Below, one piece after another: positions 33,871 to 45,815 of a stretch of 64,000 nt of DNA. Numbering within the stretch: position 1 is the first letter of the stretch; each line of letters begins with the position of its first letter. The notes beneath the pieces were generated by a model that worked only from the letters and a program-made list of their open reading frames with translations, was not told the origin of the DNA and did not search any database. A program made the position numbers and the translations under genes. Origin of the DNA: Fimbriimonadaceae bacterium (GTDB taxonomy: Bacteria > Armatimonadota > Fimbriimonadia > Fimbriimonadales > Fimbriimonadaceae); the NCBI GenBank assembly GCA_026129685.1, contig JAHCHO010000007.1, positions 124,001 through 188,000 on the forward strand. Reading direction: 5' to 3'.

Positions 33871-34388
33871 GCGACGGGCTCGTTCAGTTGGTCGATCTGG
33901 CCGGGCGCACCATTGGGCGCGTTCCGAAGCTGGAGGCGCATCAGGGCGAAGGGCGGCTCCATCGGGCGATCTCGGTCTTGCTGTTCCGGCGCGACGGACG
34001 CGTGTTGCTCCAGCGCCGCTCACCGCGCAAGTACCACTTTCGAGGCGTATGGGCGAACTCGTGCTGCACTCATCCGTACGGCGCGGAGTCTCCTCGGCAG
34101 GCAGCCGAACGCGCGTTGCGGCACGAATTGGGAATTCGGTGTCCGATCCACCAAGTCGGAACGTTCCGGTACCGCGCGCTCGACTCTCGAACGGGTCTGG
34201 TCGAACACGAATACGACCACGTGTTCCGTGGAGACTGGGATCGCGAGGTGCGCCCGCGCGAGGACGAGATCGAGGTCGTGGAGTGGATGACGTCAAACGA
34301 AGTCATCGAACTCCTGAAAGAGCCTCGGTCGGTGGCGCCGTGGCTGGCTCCGGTCTACCGCGTGGCGAACGCTCTCGGCTCTTCGTGA
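33867..34388 (+). CDS. idi: Isopentenyl-diphosphate isomerase, type I
   Basis: The 173-aa Nudix-fold enzyme interconverts IPP and DMAPP. The catalytic Cys is in VWANSCCTHPYG and the catalytic Glu in LVEHEYDHVF. LHRAISVLLFRRDGRVLLQ and the Nudix-like helix SPRQAAERALRHELG match the family. It is the last gene of the crt operon, coupled to crtB by a GTGA overlap, so precursor supply is tied to pigment synthesis. Confidence 0.94.
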   Translation: MSDGLVQLVDLAGRTIGRVPKLEAHQGEGRLHRAISVLLFRRDGRVLLQRRSPRKYHFRGVWANSCCTHPYGAESPRQAAERALRHELGIRCPIHQVGTFRYRALDSRTGLVEHEYDHVFRGDWDREVRPREDEIEVVEWMTSNEVIELLKEPRSVAPWLAPVYRVANALGSS

Positions 34389-34443
34389 TCCCGTGCGAAC
34401 CCGAATGCCGCGGTGCCAAAATCAGGGCGCGAGGAAGCGACAC

Positions 34444-35598
34444 ATGGCGAAACGCAGGCTCAACGTCGGTCTCATCGGCTACCAATTCATGGGCAAGGCC
34501 CACAGCAACGCCTACCGGCAAGTGGGGCGGTTCTTTGACCTCCCGGTCGAAGTCGGCATGAAAACCCTCTGCGGTCGAAACGAGGCGGCGGTCGCCAAAG
34601 CGGCGGAGACCTTCGGATGGGAGGGGATCGCGACCGATTGGCGTACGGTGGTGGCGGACCCGAACATCGACATCGTGGACGTGGCGACGCCGGGCGACAG
34701 CCACGCCGAGATCGCGATCGCCGCCGCCGAGGCGGGCAAGATCGTGTTTTGCGAGAAGCCGATCGGCAACACGCTCGAGGAGGCGGAGCGCATGCTGGCG
34801 GCGGTGGAGAAGGCGGGTGTGCCGAACGCCGTCTTCCATAACTACCGAAAGGCCCCCGCCGTCGCCCTCGCCAAACGCATGATCGAGGAGGGCCGGATCG
34901 GACGCGTGTTCCACTTCCGCGCCACCTACCTGCAGGACTGGATCGTGGACCCCGAGTTCCCCCTCGTCTGGCGGCTCCAGAAGGACCGAGCGGGAAGCGG
35001 CTCCCACGGCGATCTCAATGCGCACCTGATCGACACCGCGCGCTACTTGGTCGGCGAGTTCGGCGAGGTCTGCGCCCACATGGAGACGTTCGTCAAGGAG
35101 CGGCCCCTCGTCGGCGAAATCGACGACAAACTCGGCGCGACCGCCTCGACCGAGAAGGGCGAGGTGACGGTGGACGATGCCGTGATCGTGCTCGCCAAGT
35201 TCCAGAGCGGGGCGCTCGGTACCTTCGAGGCCACCCGGTTCGCGCTCGGGCGCAAGAACTACAACCGCTGGGAGATCAACGGTTCGAAGGGCTCGATCGT
35301 GTTCAACGTCGAGCGCATGAACGAGTTGGAGTACTACGACAACGCCGACCCGTCCGGGCTTCAGGGTTTCCGGCTGATCCAAGCGACCGACGGCGGCCAC
35401 CCGTACGCGGGACGCTACTGGCCCGTCGCGCACATCATCGGCTACGAGCACACGTTCGTCAACCTGGTGGCGGACGCCCTGACCGCGATCCACGAGGAAC
35501 GGCCGATCTCGCCGGACTTCAGGGACGGACTCCGGAACCAGCGGGTGCTGGACGCCTGCGACCGCTCGCACCGCTCGCGCGGCTGGATCGCCCTCTAG
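34444..35598 (+). CDS. Gfo/Idh/MocA-family oxidoreductase
   Basis: The 384-aa NAD(P)-dependent oxidoreductase, unlike the one at 3371, lacks a Tat signal. Motifs: LNVGLIGYQFMGKAHSNAYR (Rossmann), VDVATPGDSHAEIAIAAAEA and the CEKPIGN signature, then LIDTARYLVGEFGEV with the second-domain lysine/histidine region. GAGGAAG stands 5-12 nt before the ATG, so this gene has a conventional ribosome site. It is separated from the crt operon by 55 bp and precedes the PEP-CTERM gene. Probable role is sugar or cyclitol dehydrogenation; substrate unknown. Confidence 0.9.
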   Translation: MAKRRLNVGLIGYQFMGKAHSNAYRQVGRFFDLPVEVGMKTLCGRNEAAVAKAAETFGWEGIATDWRTVVADPNIDIVDVATPGDSHAEIAIAAAEAGKIVFCEKPIGNTLEEAERMLAAVEKAGVPNAVFHNYRKAPAVALAKRMIEEGRIGRVFHFRATYLQDWIVDPEFPLVWRLQKDRAGSGSHGDLNAHLIDTARYLVGEFGEVCAHMETFVKERPLVGEIDDKLGATASTEKGEVTVDDAVIVLAKFQSGALGTFEATRFALGRKNYNRWEINGSKGSIVFNVERMNELEYYDNADPSGLQGFRLIQATDGGHPYAGRYWPVAHIIGYEHTFVNLVADALTAIHEERPISPDFRDGLRNQRVLDACDRSHRSRGWIAL

Positions 35599-35672
35599 TG
35601 CGGGCGGTCCCGGCGAACCGGCCGGGATTCGGACGTCTCCGGACGAAAACCAGAAAAAAAGAGACGAAACTC

Positions 35673-35701
35673 TGGACAGCGGGAGAGTCCGATGCTACAA
35701 T
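35673..35701 (+). promoter_or_regulatory. Strong sigma70-type promoter of the PEP-CTERM gene
   Basis: TGGACA (35673-35678), a 17-bp spacer and TACAAT (35696-35701) form the best -35/-10 pair seen in the window. It lies in a locally A-rich stretch and gives a 5' UTR of about 50 nt with GGAGG at 35745-35749 before the ATG. Confidence 0.6.
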
Positions 35702-35759
35702 GAGCAGGCGCTACCTCTTGGAGGAGGGGCGCTATGGTTGTGTTGGAGGTTAATAGCAT

Positions 35760-36452
35760 ATGCGCACACGCACATTTCGCTTGAGAGAAGCGACTTTGAT
35801 GCTCGCGCTCGCTGCCGTCACCGGCGCGCAAGCGCAAAGCATCGATTTCTGGATGAACCAGACGGGCGACCCCGTCGGGAACATGCCGACTTCGATCACG
35901 GTGGCTCCCGGCGGAGCGAACGTCGACATTACGGCTTACTATCGCACGAACGGCATCACCGCCGACGTGATCGCGGTTCAGCCCTTCTTCGGTTTCAGCA
36001 CCACGGACACGATGGGTTCCGGGGCGACGAACCAGGAATCGAAGATCACCCTGCGCGGCGCGACGATCGCCCAGCAGTTCACGGGCGCGAACGGTTTCAC
36101 CCTGCAGGCGGGCGACTTCGGTGGCGCGGCCGGCACGGGTACCCGTCCCTACGGATTCCAGTCCCCGAACCTTAGCTTTGCGGGCCTGCCCAAGGATGCG
36201 GACACCAAGATGTTCGACGTTCGCCTCACCGCGAACCTGAACGTCGGCGAATCCCGCAGCATTCACATCTGGCGCTGGCCCGTTGAGGGCGCCGAGACCA
36301 ACTGGCGCTCCGTGGCGACCGACATCAACGGCACGAACTTCGTTCCGGCGGCCAGCTACACGATCCAGATCAACGCCGTCCCCGAGCCCGCCAGCATGGC
36401 GGTCCTCGCCCTCGGCGCGACCGGCCTCCTTCTTCGCCGACGGAAGAAGTAA
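35760..36452 (+). CDS. PEP-CTERM sorting-signal exported protein
   Basis: The 230-aa protein has an N-terminal signal (LREATLMLALAAVTGAQAQS) and a C-terminal VPEP motif, a hydrophobic helix (MAVLALGATGLLL) and RRRKK, the PEP-CTERM tripartite signal cut by exosortase. The middle is Gly/Thr-rich beta structure (TSITVAPGGANVDITAYY) without enzyme motifs, so it is probably an extracellular matrix or surface protein. It is monocistronic: strong promoter, about 50-nt leader, Shine-Dalgarno start and strong terminator. No exosortase or EPS cluster lies in this window. Confidence 0.88.
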   Translation: MRTRTFRLREATLMLALAAVTGAQAQSIDFWMNQTGDPVGNMPTSITVAPGGANVDITAYYRTNGITADVIAVQPFFGFSTTDTMGSGATNQESKITLRGATIAQQFTGANGFTLQAGDFGGAAGTGTRPYGFQSPNLSFAGLPKDADTKMFDVRLTANLNVGESRSIHIWRWPVEGAETNWRSVATDINGTNFVPAASYTIQINAVPEPASMAVLALGATGLLLRRRKK

Positions 36453-36476
36453 GCCCCCAGCACAACGCGAACCAAT

Positions 36477-36515
36477 GAGCCCTCTCGGGAATCCCGAGGG
36501 GGCTCTCGCGCTTTT
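36477..36515 (+). terminator. Rho-independent terminator of the PEP-CTERM gene
   Basis: GAGCCCTCTCGGG and CCCGAGGGGGCTC form a 13-bp stem (one G-U) with an AAT loop, followed by TCGCGCTTTT. Confidence 0.8.
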
Positions 36516-36538
36516 GGCGGACGCCCCTTTCCTGGCGT

Positions 36539-36544
36539 CATACT
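36539..36544 (+). promoter_or_regulatory. -10-like CATACT of glyA
   Basis: CATACT is followed by five bases and the GTG at 36550, right after the PEP-CTERM terminator. There is no room for a ribosome site except AAGG directly before the start. Confidence 0.4.
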
Positions 36545-36549
36545 AAGGC

Positions 36550-37818
36550 GTGTCCATCGCCGATCTGATCCACCCCCACCGCCACGCCCTGGCCGACGTC
36601 GATCCGGAGATCGCCGCCCTCGTGAAGAGCGAGGAGGGGCGCCAGGAGCACAACCTCGAGCTGATCGCCAGTGAGAACATCGCCAGCCGCGCCGTGCGCG
36701 AGGCGATGATGAGCGTTCTGACCGACAAGTACGCCGAGGGTTATCCCGGCAAGCGCTATTACGGCGGTTGCGAGGTCGTGGACCAGGTCGAGTCCCTCGC
36801 CATCGAACGGGTCAAGAGCCTGTACGGCGCCGAGCACGCCAACGTCCAGCCCCACAGCGGCGCCCAGGCCAACATGGCGGTCTACTTTGCGCTGCTCAAA
36901 CCCGGCGACACGATGATGGCGATGAACCTGGCGCACGGGGGGCACCTAACCCACGGAAGCCCGGTGAACTTCACCGGCATGATGTACAACATCGTGCCCT
37001 ACGGAGTGCGCGAGGACACCGAACGCATCGACTACGACGAGATTCGGCGCCTCGCCCTCGAACATCGGCCCAAGATCATCGTGAGCGGCGCGACCGCCTA
37101 TTCGCGCGCCATCGACTTCAAAGCGTTCCGCGAGGTCGCGGACGAAGTCGGCGCCGTCCACATGTGCGACATGTCCCACTACTCGGGACTGGTCGCGGCG
37201 GGCGAGTACCCGAGTCCCGTGGGCCACGCCCAAATCGTCACGAGCACGACCCACAAATCCATCCGAGGGCCGCGCGGAGGCATGATCCTTTGCGACGAAA
37301 CCTACGCCAAGGCGATCGACAAGTCGGTGTTCCCCGGCATCCAGGGCGGGCCGCTCATGCACGTGATCGCCGCGAAGGCCGTATGCTTTAAGGAGGCCCT
37401 CCAGCCCGAGTTCAAGGCGTACCAGCGCCAAATTCGGCTGAACGCGGTCGCCCTCGCCGAAGCGCTCCAGGCCGAGGAATTCCGCATCGTGAGCGGCGGA
37501 ACCGATTCCCACGTGATGCTCGTAGACCTTCGCAGCTACGGGGTCACCGGGAAGGAAGCCCAGATCGTGCTGGACGAGGTCCAGATCACGACGAACCGAA
37601 ACTCGATTCCCTTCGACCCGGAGAAGCCGTTCGTCACGAGCGGCGTTCGGCTCGGCACCCCCGCCCTCACCACGCGCGGAATGAAGGAGGAGGAGATGAA
37701 GATCGTCGCCTCCCTGATCGCCCGCACCCTGAAGCATCGCGCCGAGCCGGACGAGTTGGCGCGCGTTCGCAAGTGGGTCGTCGAACTCTGTGCCAACTTC
37801 CCGATTCACCGGGCATAG
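36550..37818 (+). CDS. glyA: Serine hydroxymethyltransferase
   Basis: The 422-aa PLP enzyme interconverts serine and glycine with tetrahydrofolate. [18 protein letters not shown], then [18 protein letters not shown] and the PLP-lysine motif [16 protein letters not shown] are diagnostic. The usual THKTLRGPR reads THKSIRGPR, and VDMAHIAGLVAAG reads [13 protein letters not shown]. Length matches the family (about 415-430). The start is a GTG five bases after CATACT, directly behind a terminator, so it has its own promoter. Confidence 0.95.
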   Translation: MSIADLIHPHRHALADVDPEIAALVKSEEGRQEHNLELIASENIASRAVREAMMSVLTDKYAEGYPGKRYYGGCEVVDQVESLAIERVKSLYGAEHANVQPHSGAQANMAVYFALLKPGDTMMAMNLAHGGHLTHGSPVNFTGMMYNIVPYGVREDTERIDYDEIRRLALEHRPKIIVSGATAYSRAIDFKAFREVADEVGAVHMCDMSHYSGLVAAGEYPSPVGHAQIVTSTTHKSIRGPRGGMILCDETYAKAIDKSVFPGIQGGPLMHVIAAKAVCFKEALQPEFKAYQRQIRLNAVALAEALQAEEFRIVSGGTDSHVMLVDLRSYGVTGKEAQIVLDEVQITTNRNSIPFDPEKPFVTSGVRLGTPALTTRGMKEEEMKIVASLIARTLKHRAEPDELARVRKWVVELCANFPIHRA

Positions 37819-37866
37819 ACCGTCGCAAGAAAGGACCCGTCCGCCTCGGCGGCCAATCCTCTTCGC

Positions 37867-39786
37867 ATGACCGACGACGCGCGCGGACCGATGATCCCGG
37901 CTCCCGCCGACCCGGACGCCTGGCCCGCTTGGCGCGCCGACCTGGAGTCGTGGCGGACGAAGGCCCGCGCCGACTTGGGCTACGACGGTTCCCGGTACGA
38001 CGCGCCGGAGTTCGCCTGGGCGAGACGGGCCTACGTTTGTGGGCTTGTGATGCTCTTCGACGAGGAGTTCGTCGAAGCGCGCACGGGTGAGTTCAAGGTC
38101 GAATCCTACGTCGAACGATATCGCCGGGAGTTCGGAGGTCTTGACGCCCTCTGCCTCTGGCAGGCTTACCCGCGCATCGGCTTCGACGACCGCAACCAGT
38201 TCGATCACTACCGGGAGGCGCCCGGCGGGTTGCCCGCGCTGAGGGACGTCTGCGAGCGTCTGCGCGGAGTCGGAGTTCGACCGATGCTCGCGTACAACCC
38301 CTGGGATACCGGAACCCGCCGCGCACCCGGGTCTGACGCGGAGACGATCGCTCAGACGGTCGCGGAGGTTGGGTTCGACGGCGTGTTTCTCGACACTCTT
38401 GGGTCGGCCGGCCCCGACCTGCGCCAACGCCTGGATCGCGCCCGCCCTGGGGTCGTCCTCGAATCGGAGTTGGCCCTGCCGCTCGCCTCGATCGCCGATC
38501 ACCACGCCTCGTGGGCCCAGTGGTTCGACGACGACGAAACCCCCGGCGTCATGCGGAACCGCTGGTTCGAGCGGCGCCACATGCAACACGTCGTTCGTCG
38601 ATGGGACCGAGATCATTCCGGTGAACTGCACATGGCTTGGATGAACGGATCGGGCGCCCTCGTTTGGGAAAACGTCTTCGGATCGTGGAACGGGTGGTCG
38701 AATCGGGACAAGGCGACGCTGAGGACGATGGCCCCCATCCAACGGCGCTTCGCCGATCACTTCGCGTTCGGCGCGTGGACGCCCCTGGTCCCTACGGGGG
38801 TGGAGGGGGTGTACGCCTCCGAATGGAGGCACGGCGAAGCGACCCTCTGGACGCTCGTCAACCGGAGTGATCGTCCGGTCCGAGGCTCGGTCTTGCCGCT
38901 TTCGGCGGACGGCGCGACCCGGCTCTTCGACCTCGCCCGCGGAATCGAACTGGACCATGCGGAGCTTTCGTTCGGACCGCGCGGCATCGGGGCGCTCGTC
39001 GCGATGCCCTCTCGATCGGTGACGCCGACGTTCACGGCCTTTCTGAGCGACCAGGCCGGATCGTGGACGGAGACGGCGGGCATCGATCGCCTCGACCCCA
39101 TGCCCGTTCGGTTCTGCGCAACGACCGCGATCGCGAGCACCGACTTCGCCGCGATGGAAACGTTCGGCCCCATCGAGCGGTCCCTCGTCGCTCGCTTTCG
39201 GACCCGCGAGTGCGGGGAGTACGCCCATGCCGCGTTCGGCAACAGCGGCTTTCCGGGATTGCACCAGGAGCGTAGCTTTTCCCGCCCCTTCCGGTCGGCC
39301 GGGTTTGCGGTCGATCGCCGCGAAGTCTCCAACCGGGAGTACGAGACCTTCCTCCAAGCAACCTCCTACCGGCCGAGACGTCCTCAGAACTTCCTTCGCC
39401 ACTGGCCCCATGGCCGACCTCTCCCCGAAGACCTCGATCGCCCCGTAGTGTTCGTGGACCTCGACGATGCGCGCGCCTACGCCCGCTGGGCGGGCAAGCG
39501 GCTTCCGACCGAGGACGAATGGCAGATCGCGGGCGAAGCCGGTCGGCTCGAAACGGGGACGGTCTGGAATTGGACGGAGAGCGAGCACGACGACGGCCAC
39601 ACGCGATTCAGTCTGCTCAGAGGCGGCTGCGCCTGGAAGGCAAGCGGCTCGGACTGGTACGCCGACGGGGGCCCTCGACCCGCCGACTGGTGCGCCAAGT
39701 TCCTTCACTTCTGGCCCGAACTCGATCGGACGGCGACGATCGGCTTCCGGTGTGCGGTTGATCGAGAGAATTCCGACGATTTCTAG
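37867..39786 (+). CDS. Fusion of a glycosidase-like barrel and a SUMF1/formylglycine-enzyme-like domain
   Basis: The 639-aa protein has no signal peptide. Residues about 35-440 look like an alpha-galactosidase-type TIM barrel: LDALCLWQAYPRIGFDDRNQ, GVRPMLAYNPWDTGTRR, TVAEVGFDGVFLDTLGS, LESELALPLASIADHH, then a C-terminal beta domain. Residues about 470-635 match the SUMF1/FGE-sulfatase fold: FAVDRREVSNREYETFL, RPVVFVDLDDARAYARWAGK, RLPTEDEWQIAGEA, LLRGGCAWKA and GFRCAVD. The C-terminal Cys pair of true FGE is not convincingly placed, so it may be a binding or other modifying domain. I know of no characterised protein with this order. Confidence 0.7.
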   Translation: MTDDARGPMIPAPADPDAWPAWRADLESWRTKARADLGYDGSRYDAPEFAWARRAYVCGLVMLFDEEFVEARTGEFKVESYVERYRREFGGLDALCLWQAYPRIGFDDRNQFDHYREAPGGLPALRDVCERLRGVGVRPMLAYNPWDTGTRRAPGSDAETIAQTVAEVGFDGVFLDTLGSAGPDLRQRLDRARPGVVLESELALPLASIADHHASWAQWFDDDETPGVMRNRWFERRHMQHVVRRWDRDHSGELHMAWMNGSGALVWENVFGSWNGWSNRDKATLRTMAPIQRRFADHFAFGAWTPLVPTGVEGVYASEWRHGEATLWTLVNRSDRPVRGSVLPLSADGATRLFDLARGIELDHAELSFGPRGIGALVAMPSRSVTPTFTAFLSDQAGSWTETAGIDRLDPMPVRFCATTAIASTDFAAMETFGPIERSLVARFRTRECGEYAHAAFGNSGFPGLHQERSFSRPFRSAGFAVDRREVSNREYETFLQATSYRPRRPQNFLRHWPHGRPLPEDLDRPVVFVDLDDARAYARWAGKRLPTEDEWQIAGEAGRLETGTVWNWTESEHDDGHTRFSLLRGGCAWKASGSDWYADGGPRPADWCAKFLHFWPELDRTATIGFRCAVDRENSDDF

Positions 39787-39977
39787 ACATTTCAGTAATG
39801 ATTGAAAGTTCGAGCGGGTAACTTGACACGGACCGCATGTATGGGTCACTCTTGGCACTCGTTCGTGAACCGCACGTCCCGGCACTTATCGCTCATCGGA
39901 TTTGACCTCGGCCCCGTACCCAGTACGCCCATCGCGCGCCGATCGTTGAGCGGTCCCCGAACCTCCCGGAGGACGGC

Positions 39978-41795
<1,818 letters not shown>

Positions 41796-41820
41796 CCCTC
41801 TCCCCAACTCGGCGGACGAA

Positions 41821-41843
41821 CCTCCACACGCCCCGTGTGGAGG
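41821..41843 (+). terminator. Terminator-like hairpin between ctaAB and actA
   Basis: CCTCCACACG and CGTGTGGAGG form a perfect 10-bp stem with a CCC loop, 25 bp after the ctaAB stop, followed by CTTCGGTTAT. It probably separates heme synthesis from the ACIII operon. Confidence 0.55.
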
Positions 41844-42027
41844 CTTCGGTTATGGGGTCCGCCCGGACGGGTGAAACGACATTTTTGGCAAACGTTCGTC
41901 ATTTTGCGAGGTCCCGTGACCGGATCGGACATAATCCGGGATCGGGTCGATCGGAGCGTCCGCTCCGTCGCGTCTCATCGCCGAGTCCGGACCCGCTTTT
42001 CGCGCGCACCCATCCAGGAACGCTCTG

Positions 42028-42774
42028 ATGCCTCAGCTTTTCAGTCGTAAGGTCAACACCTACTCGCGAGTGACGCTGTTCTGCGCCCTCGCGTTGCCCG
42101 CGGGACTGATCTTCGCGGGTTCCGCGATCACCCGGAGCGCCGCGAACACCAACGTCAACGTCCCGCTCGATCAGCCCGTGCCGTTCAGCCACAAGCACCA
42201 CACCGAGGAACTGGGAATCGACTGCCGGTTCTGTCACCCCTCGGTCGAGACGAGCGCGAAGGCCGGGGTGCCGAGCACCGAAACGTGCATGGCGTGCCAC
42301 AGCCAAATCTGGACGAACGCCCCCGCGCTCAAGCCCGTCCGCGAAAGCTACGAGAAGGGCACTCCGATCCGGTGGCAACGGGTGAACAAGGTGCCCGAGT
42401 TCGTGTACTTCGATCACTCGATCCACATCGCGCGAGGCCTGAACTGCAACACGTGCCACGGCCCCGTCCAGAAGATGCACATCACCTGGAAAGGCAACTA
42501 CTTCTTCATGCGCTGGTGCCTCGAGTGCCACAACGAGCCGGAGAAGTACCTTTACGCCGACCCCGCCCACCCCGACATGGAGCCGCGCCAGAAAGCCTTC
42601 GAACTCTACAAGAAGAACAAGTACGGTCAAGATTTGACCCCCGTCGAGTGGCGGAATCTCGAAGGACAGCCCCTCAAGTTCGACGCGAAGCAGGTCGAGG
42701 CGGGCAAGAAACTCGTCGAGAAGTACGGCGTGAAGACCAAGCAGCTCACGGACTGCTGGACGTGCCACCGCTAG
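42028..42774 (+). CDS. actA: ACIII subunit ActA, pentaheme cytochrome c
   Basis: The 248-aa membrane-anchored cytochrome has five CxxCH motifs (CRFCH, CMACH, CNTCH, CLECH, CWTCH), matching ActA of alternative complex III, which relays electrons from ActB to the acceptor. One N-terminal helix (VTLFCALALPAGLIFAG) anchors it. Histidine-rich axial segments follow: PFSHKHHTEELG and YFDHSIHIARG. It is the first gene of the ACIII-caa3 operon. The 230 bp upstream hold a hairpin and a CATAAT hexamer (41930 region) that could be the promoter. AGGA lies 8 nt before the ATG. Confidence 0.93.
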   Translation: MPQLFSRKVNTYSRVTLFCALALPAGLIFAGSAITRSAANTNVNVPLDQPVPFSHKHHTEELGIDCRFCHPSVETSAKAGVPSTETCMACHSQIWTNAPALKPVRESYEKGTPIRWQRVNKVPEFVYFDHSIHIARGLNCNTCHGPVQKMHITWKGNYFFMRWCLECHNEPEKYLYADPAHPDMEPRQKAFELYKKNKYGQDLTPVEWRNLEGQPLKFDAKQVEAGKKLVEKYGVKTKQLTDCWTCHR

Positions 42775-42789
42775 AGGCGGAAGGATTCG

Positions 42790-45700
42790 ATGGGAATGGA
42801 TAGCGACAGCAAGCGCAACGATCTGGCCGCCCTTCAGGCAAAGCTGGCCCGGGCCAAGGGGCGCGACCTTTGGCGCGGTCTCGAGGAGATTTCGGACACG
42901 CCCGAGTTCCAGCGTTGGGTCGACGACGAGTTCCCTTACCGGGCCACGATTCCGCAGGTCGACCGCCGAGGCTTCCTCAAGTTCATGGGCGCCTCGATGC
43001 TCTTGGCGGGTTTGAGCGGTTGCCGCTACCTTCCGAAGGAGTACATCGTCCCGCACGTGACGAACCCGGAGGATCGGGTGACCGGCCAATCGGTCTACTA
43101 CGCCTCCACCGTCGTGCTTGGCGGTTACGGGACGGGCGTGCTGGTTCGAAGCTACGAGGGACGGCCTCTGAAGATCGAGGGCAACCCCGGTCACCCGTCC
43201 AGCCTTGGATCGACCGACGCGACGATCCAGGCCCTCATGCACACGATGTACGACCCGGACCGGTCGAAGAACGTGACCCATGGCGGGGAGATCGCGACCT
43301 GGGACGCCGCCCTGACGATGCTCCGCGATCGGGTCGCCAAACACAAATCCGGCGAACTGAAGGGCGATCTTCGCCTGCTCACCGAAACCGTCACGTCGCC
43401 GACGCTGGCCTTCCACATTCGCAAGCTGCTGGCGCACTGCCCGGGCGCCGTGTGGCACCAATACGACGCCGTTTCGCGCGACGCCGCGTTCCGAGCCTCG
43501 GCGACCGCCTTTCATTCGCCGGCCGAGACGGTCTACGACTTCACCAAGGCCGACATCGTGTTCTCGCTCGACGCGGACTTCTTCAGCGAGGGACCGGGGC
43601 ACGTCCGCTACACCCGCGACTTCATGGCGCGCCGCAAAGTCGAGGGCGACGCGGCCAACGTCAACCGGCTTTACGCGGTCGAAAGCACGCCGAACCTGGT
43701 CGGAGCGTTCGCCGATGTCAAAGTTCGTTGCAAGGCGAGCGAGGTGGTCTCGGTCGCACTGGCGGTCGCTTCGCGCCTCGGGCTGAACCTCGGCTCGGCG
43801 AACCTCCCCGCGACCGTCTCCCCCAAGTTCGTCGACGCGGTCGTCGCCGACCTGCAGAAGAACCGTGGGCGCGCCATCGTCATTCCCGGCGAGCATCAGT
43901 CGGAGGACGTCCACGCGATCGCTCACGCCATCAACGCCGCGCTGGGGAACATCGCCGTTTCCTACCTGGCTCCCGTCGCGGCGGAGTGGACGGACACGGA
44001 GACGTCTGTCAAGAGCCTGGCGATGGACATGGCGTCCGGCCGGGTCGAGACCCTTCTGATTCTGGGCGGCAACCCCGTCTACAACGCCCCCGCCGACCTG
44101 GCGTTCGGCGAGGCGCTCGCCAAGGTCCCGGTCAAGGTGAGAATGGGCCTTTACGAGGACGAAACCTCCGCCCTCTGCGACTGGCACCTGCCGGAGGCCT
44201 ACTGGCTCGAAGCGTGGGGTGACGCCCGTGCTCACGACGGCACCGCGTCCATCGTTCAGCCCCTGATCGAGCCGCTCTACGAGGGCAAGTCGCACCTCGA
44301 GGTCGTCGCCGGCCTGACCGACAAGCCGCACACCGGCCTCGAACTCCTCAAGGAGTACTGGAAGGGCAACGGCCTCGGCTCCGACGCGGCGTGGAACAAG
44401 GCGTTGCACGACGGAGTGATCCCGAACTCCACCTCTCCCGAGGTCGCCGCGACGATCGTGCCGTTCTCGGTCGCCGCACCCCAGGCGCCCGCGAGCATCG
44501 AAGTGATCTTCCGGCCCGACCCGACGATCGGCGACGGGTCGCTGGCGAACAACGGCTGGCTTCAGGAGTTGCCCAAGCCGCTCACCAAGACCACCTGGGA
44601 GAACTGCGCTTACCTGAGTCCGAAGACGGCGGAGGCCCTCAACCTCAACGTTTGGCGCGACGCCGACAACCCGAAGCACGACGTCGTCGAGGTCAAACTG
44701 CACGGAGCGAGCGTGAAGGTCGCGGCGATGATCCAACCGGGCCATCCCGACGATAGCGTCACCCTGCACCTCGGCTACGGCCGGACCAAGGCGGGCAAGA
44801 TCGGAAACGGTCTCGGCGGCGACGCGTACGCGCTGCGAAAGGTGGGCGGGGCGAACTGGTCCGGCGGCGCCACCATCGAGCGCGTCGGATCCACCACGCT
44901 CGGCAACACCCAGTACCACCACTCGATGGAAGGTCGCGACCTGATCCGGTACGGGACGGTCGCCCAGTTCGCCGAGAATCCCACCCTCTCGCCCGAACCC
45001 GAGCAGCACGCCGAGGAGGGCGAAGGCAAGGAGCCCAACCTCAACCTCTACAAGAACGCGGCCAAGGAGCACGAGTGGGACGGGCACCAGTGGGCGATGG
45101 CGATCGACCTGAACCTGTGCATCGGGTGCAACGCCTGCACCGCCGCCTGCAACGCCGAGAACAACATTCCGGTCGTCGGCAAAGACCAAGTGTCGAACGG
45201 TCGCGAAATGCACTGGATCCGCGTCGACCGGTACTACGGGCCGCGCGAGGGAGACCAGAACCTGGAGGATCCGGTGACCCACTTCCAGCCGGTGACCTGC
45301 ATGCATTGCGAGTACGCGCCGTGCGAGCCGGTTTGCCCGGTGGCGGCGACGGTCCACAGCCGGGAAGGCCTCAATCAGATGGTCTACAACCGGTGCGTCG
45401 GAACGCGGTACTGCTCGAACAACTGCCCCTACAAGGTGCGCCGCTTCAACTGGTTCAACTTCGCGAACCACCACGATGTGCCCGTCATCAAGCTTCGCAA
45501 CAATCCCGACGTCACCGTCCGTGGTCGAGGCGTGATGGAAAAGTGCACGTACTGCGTGCAACGGATCAATGTCGCGCGCATCGCGGAGAAGAAATCCGGG
45601 GTGCCGATGAAGGACGGCGCCATCGTGACCGCCTGCCAACAGGCGTGCCCCGCCCAGGCGATCGTGTTCGGCGACAAGAACGATCCCGGGTCGGCGATCA

Positions 45701-45815
45701 GCCGTCTCCGCGCCGAAAAGCGCAACTACAGCCTCCTTGGGGAGCTCAACACGGCTCCCCGGACCACGTACTTGGCCAAGGTCAAGAATCCTAATCCGGA
45801 GTTGGAAAAAGCCTG

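Noticed and set aside
35708-35759. Riboswitch in the leader of the PEP-CTERM gene
   Set aside because: The about 50-nt leader has only weak 4-bp pairs and no known aptamer core. It is explained by a promoter plus ribosome site.
39823-39845. Promoter with TTGACA upstream of ctaAB
   Set aside because: TTGACA is present but no acceptable -10 lies 16-18 bp downstream, and it is over 130 bp from the start. Kept as unproven.
41899-45639. Very long open frame on the minus strand opposite actA-actB
   Set aside because: It lies antisense to clearly conserved ActA and ActB. Its translation is Arg/Val/Asp-rich without motifs, a normal by-product of high-GC codon bias. Similar antisense frames at 16419-18434, 25257-28181 and 36946-39885 were rejected for the same reason.
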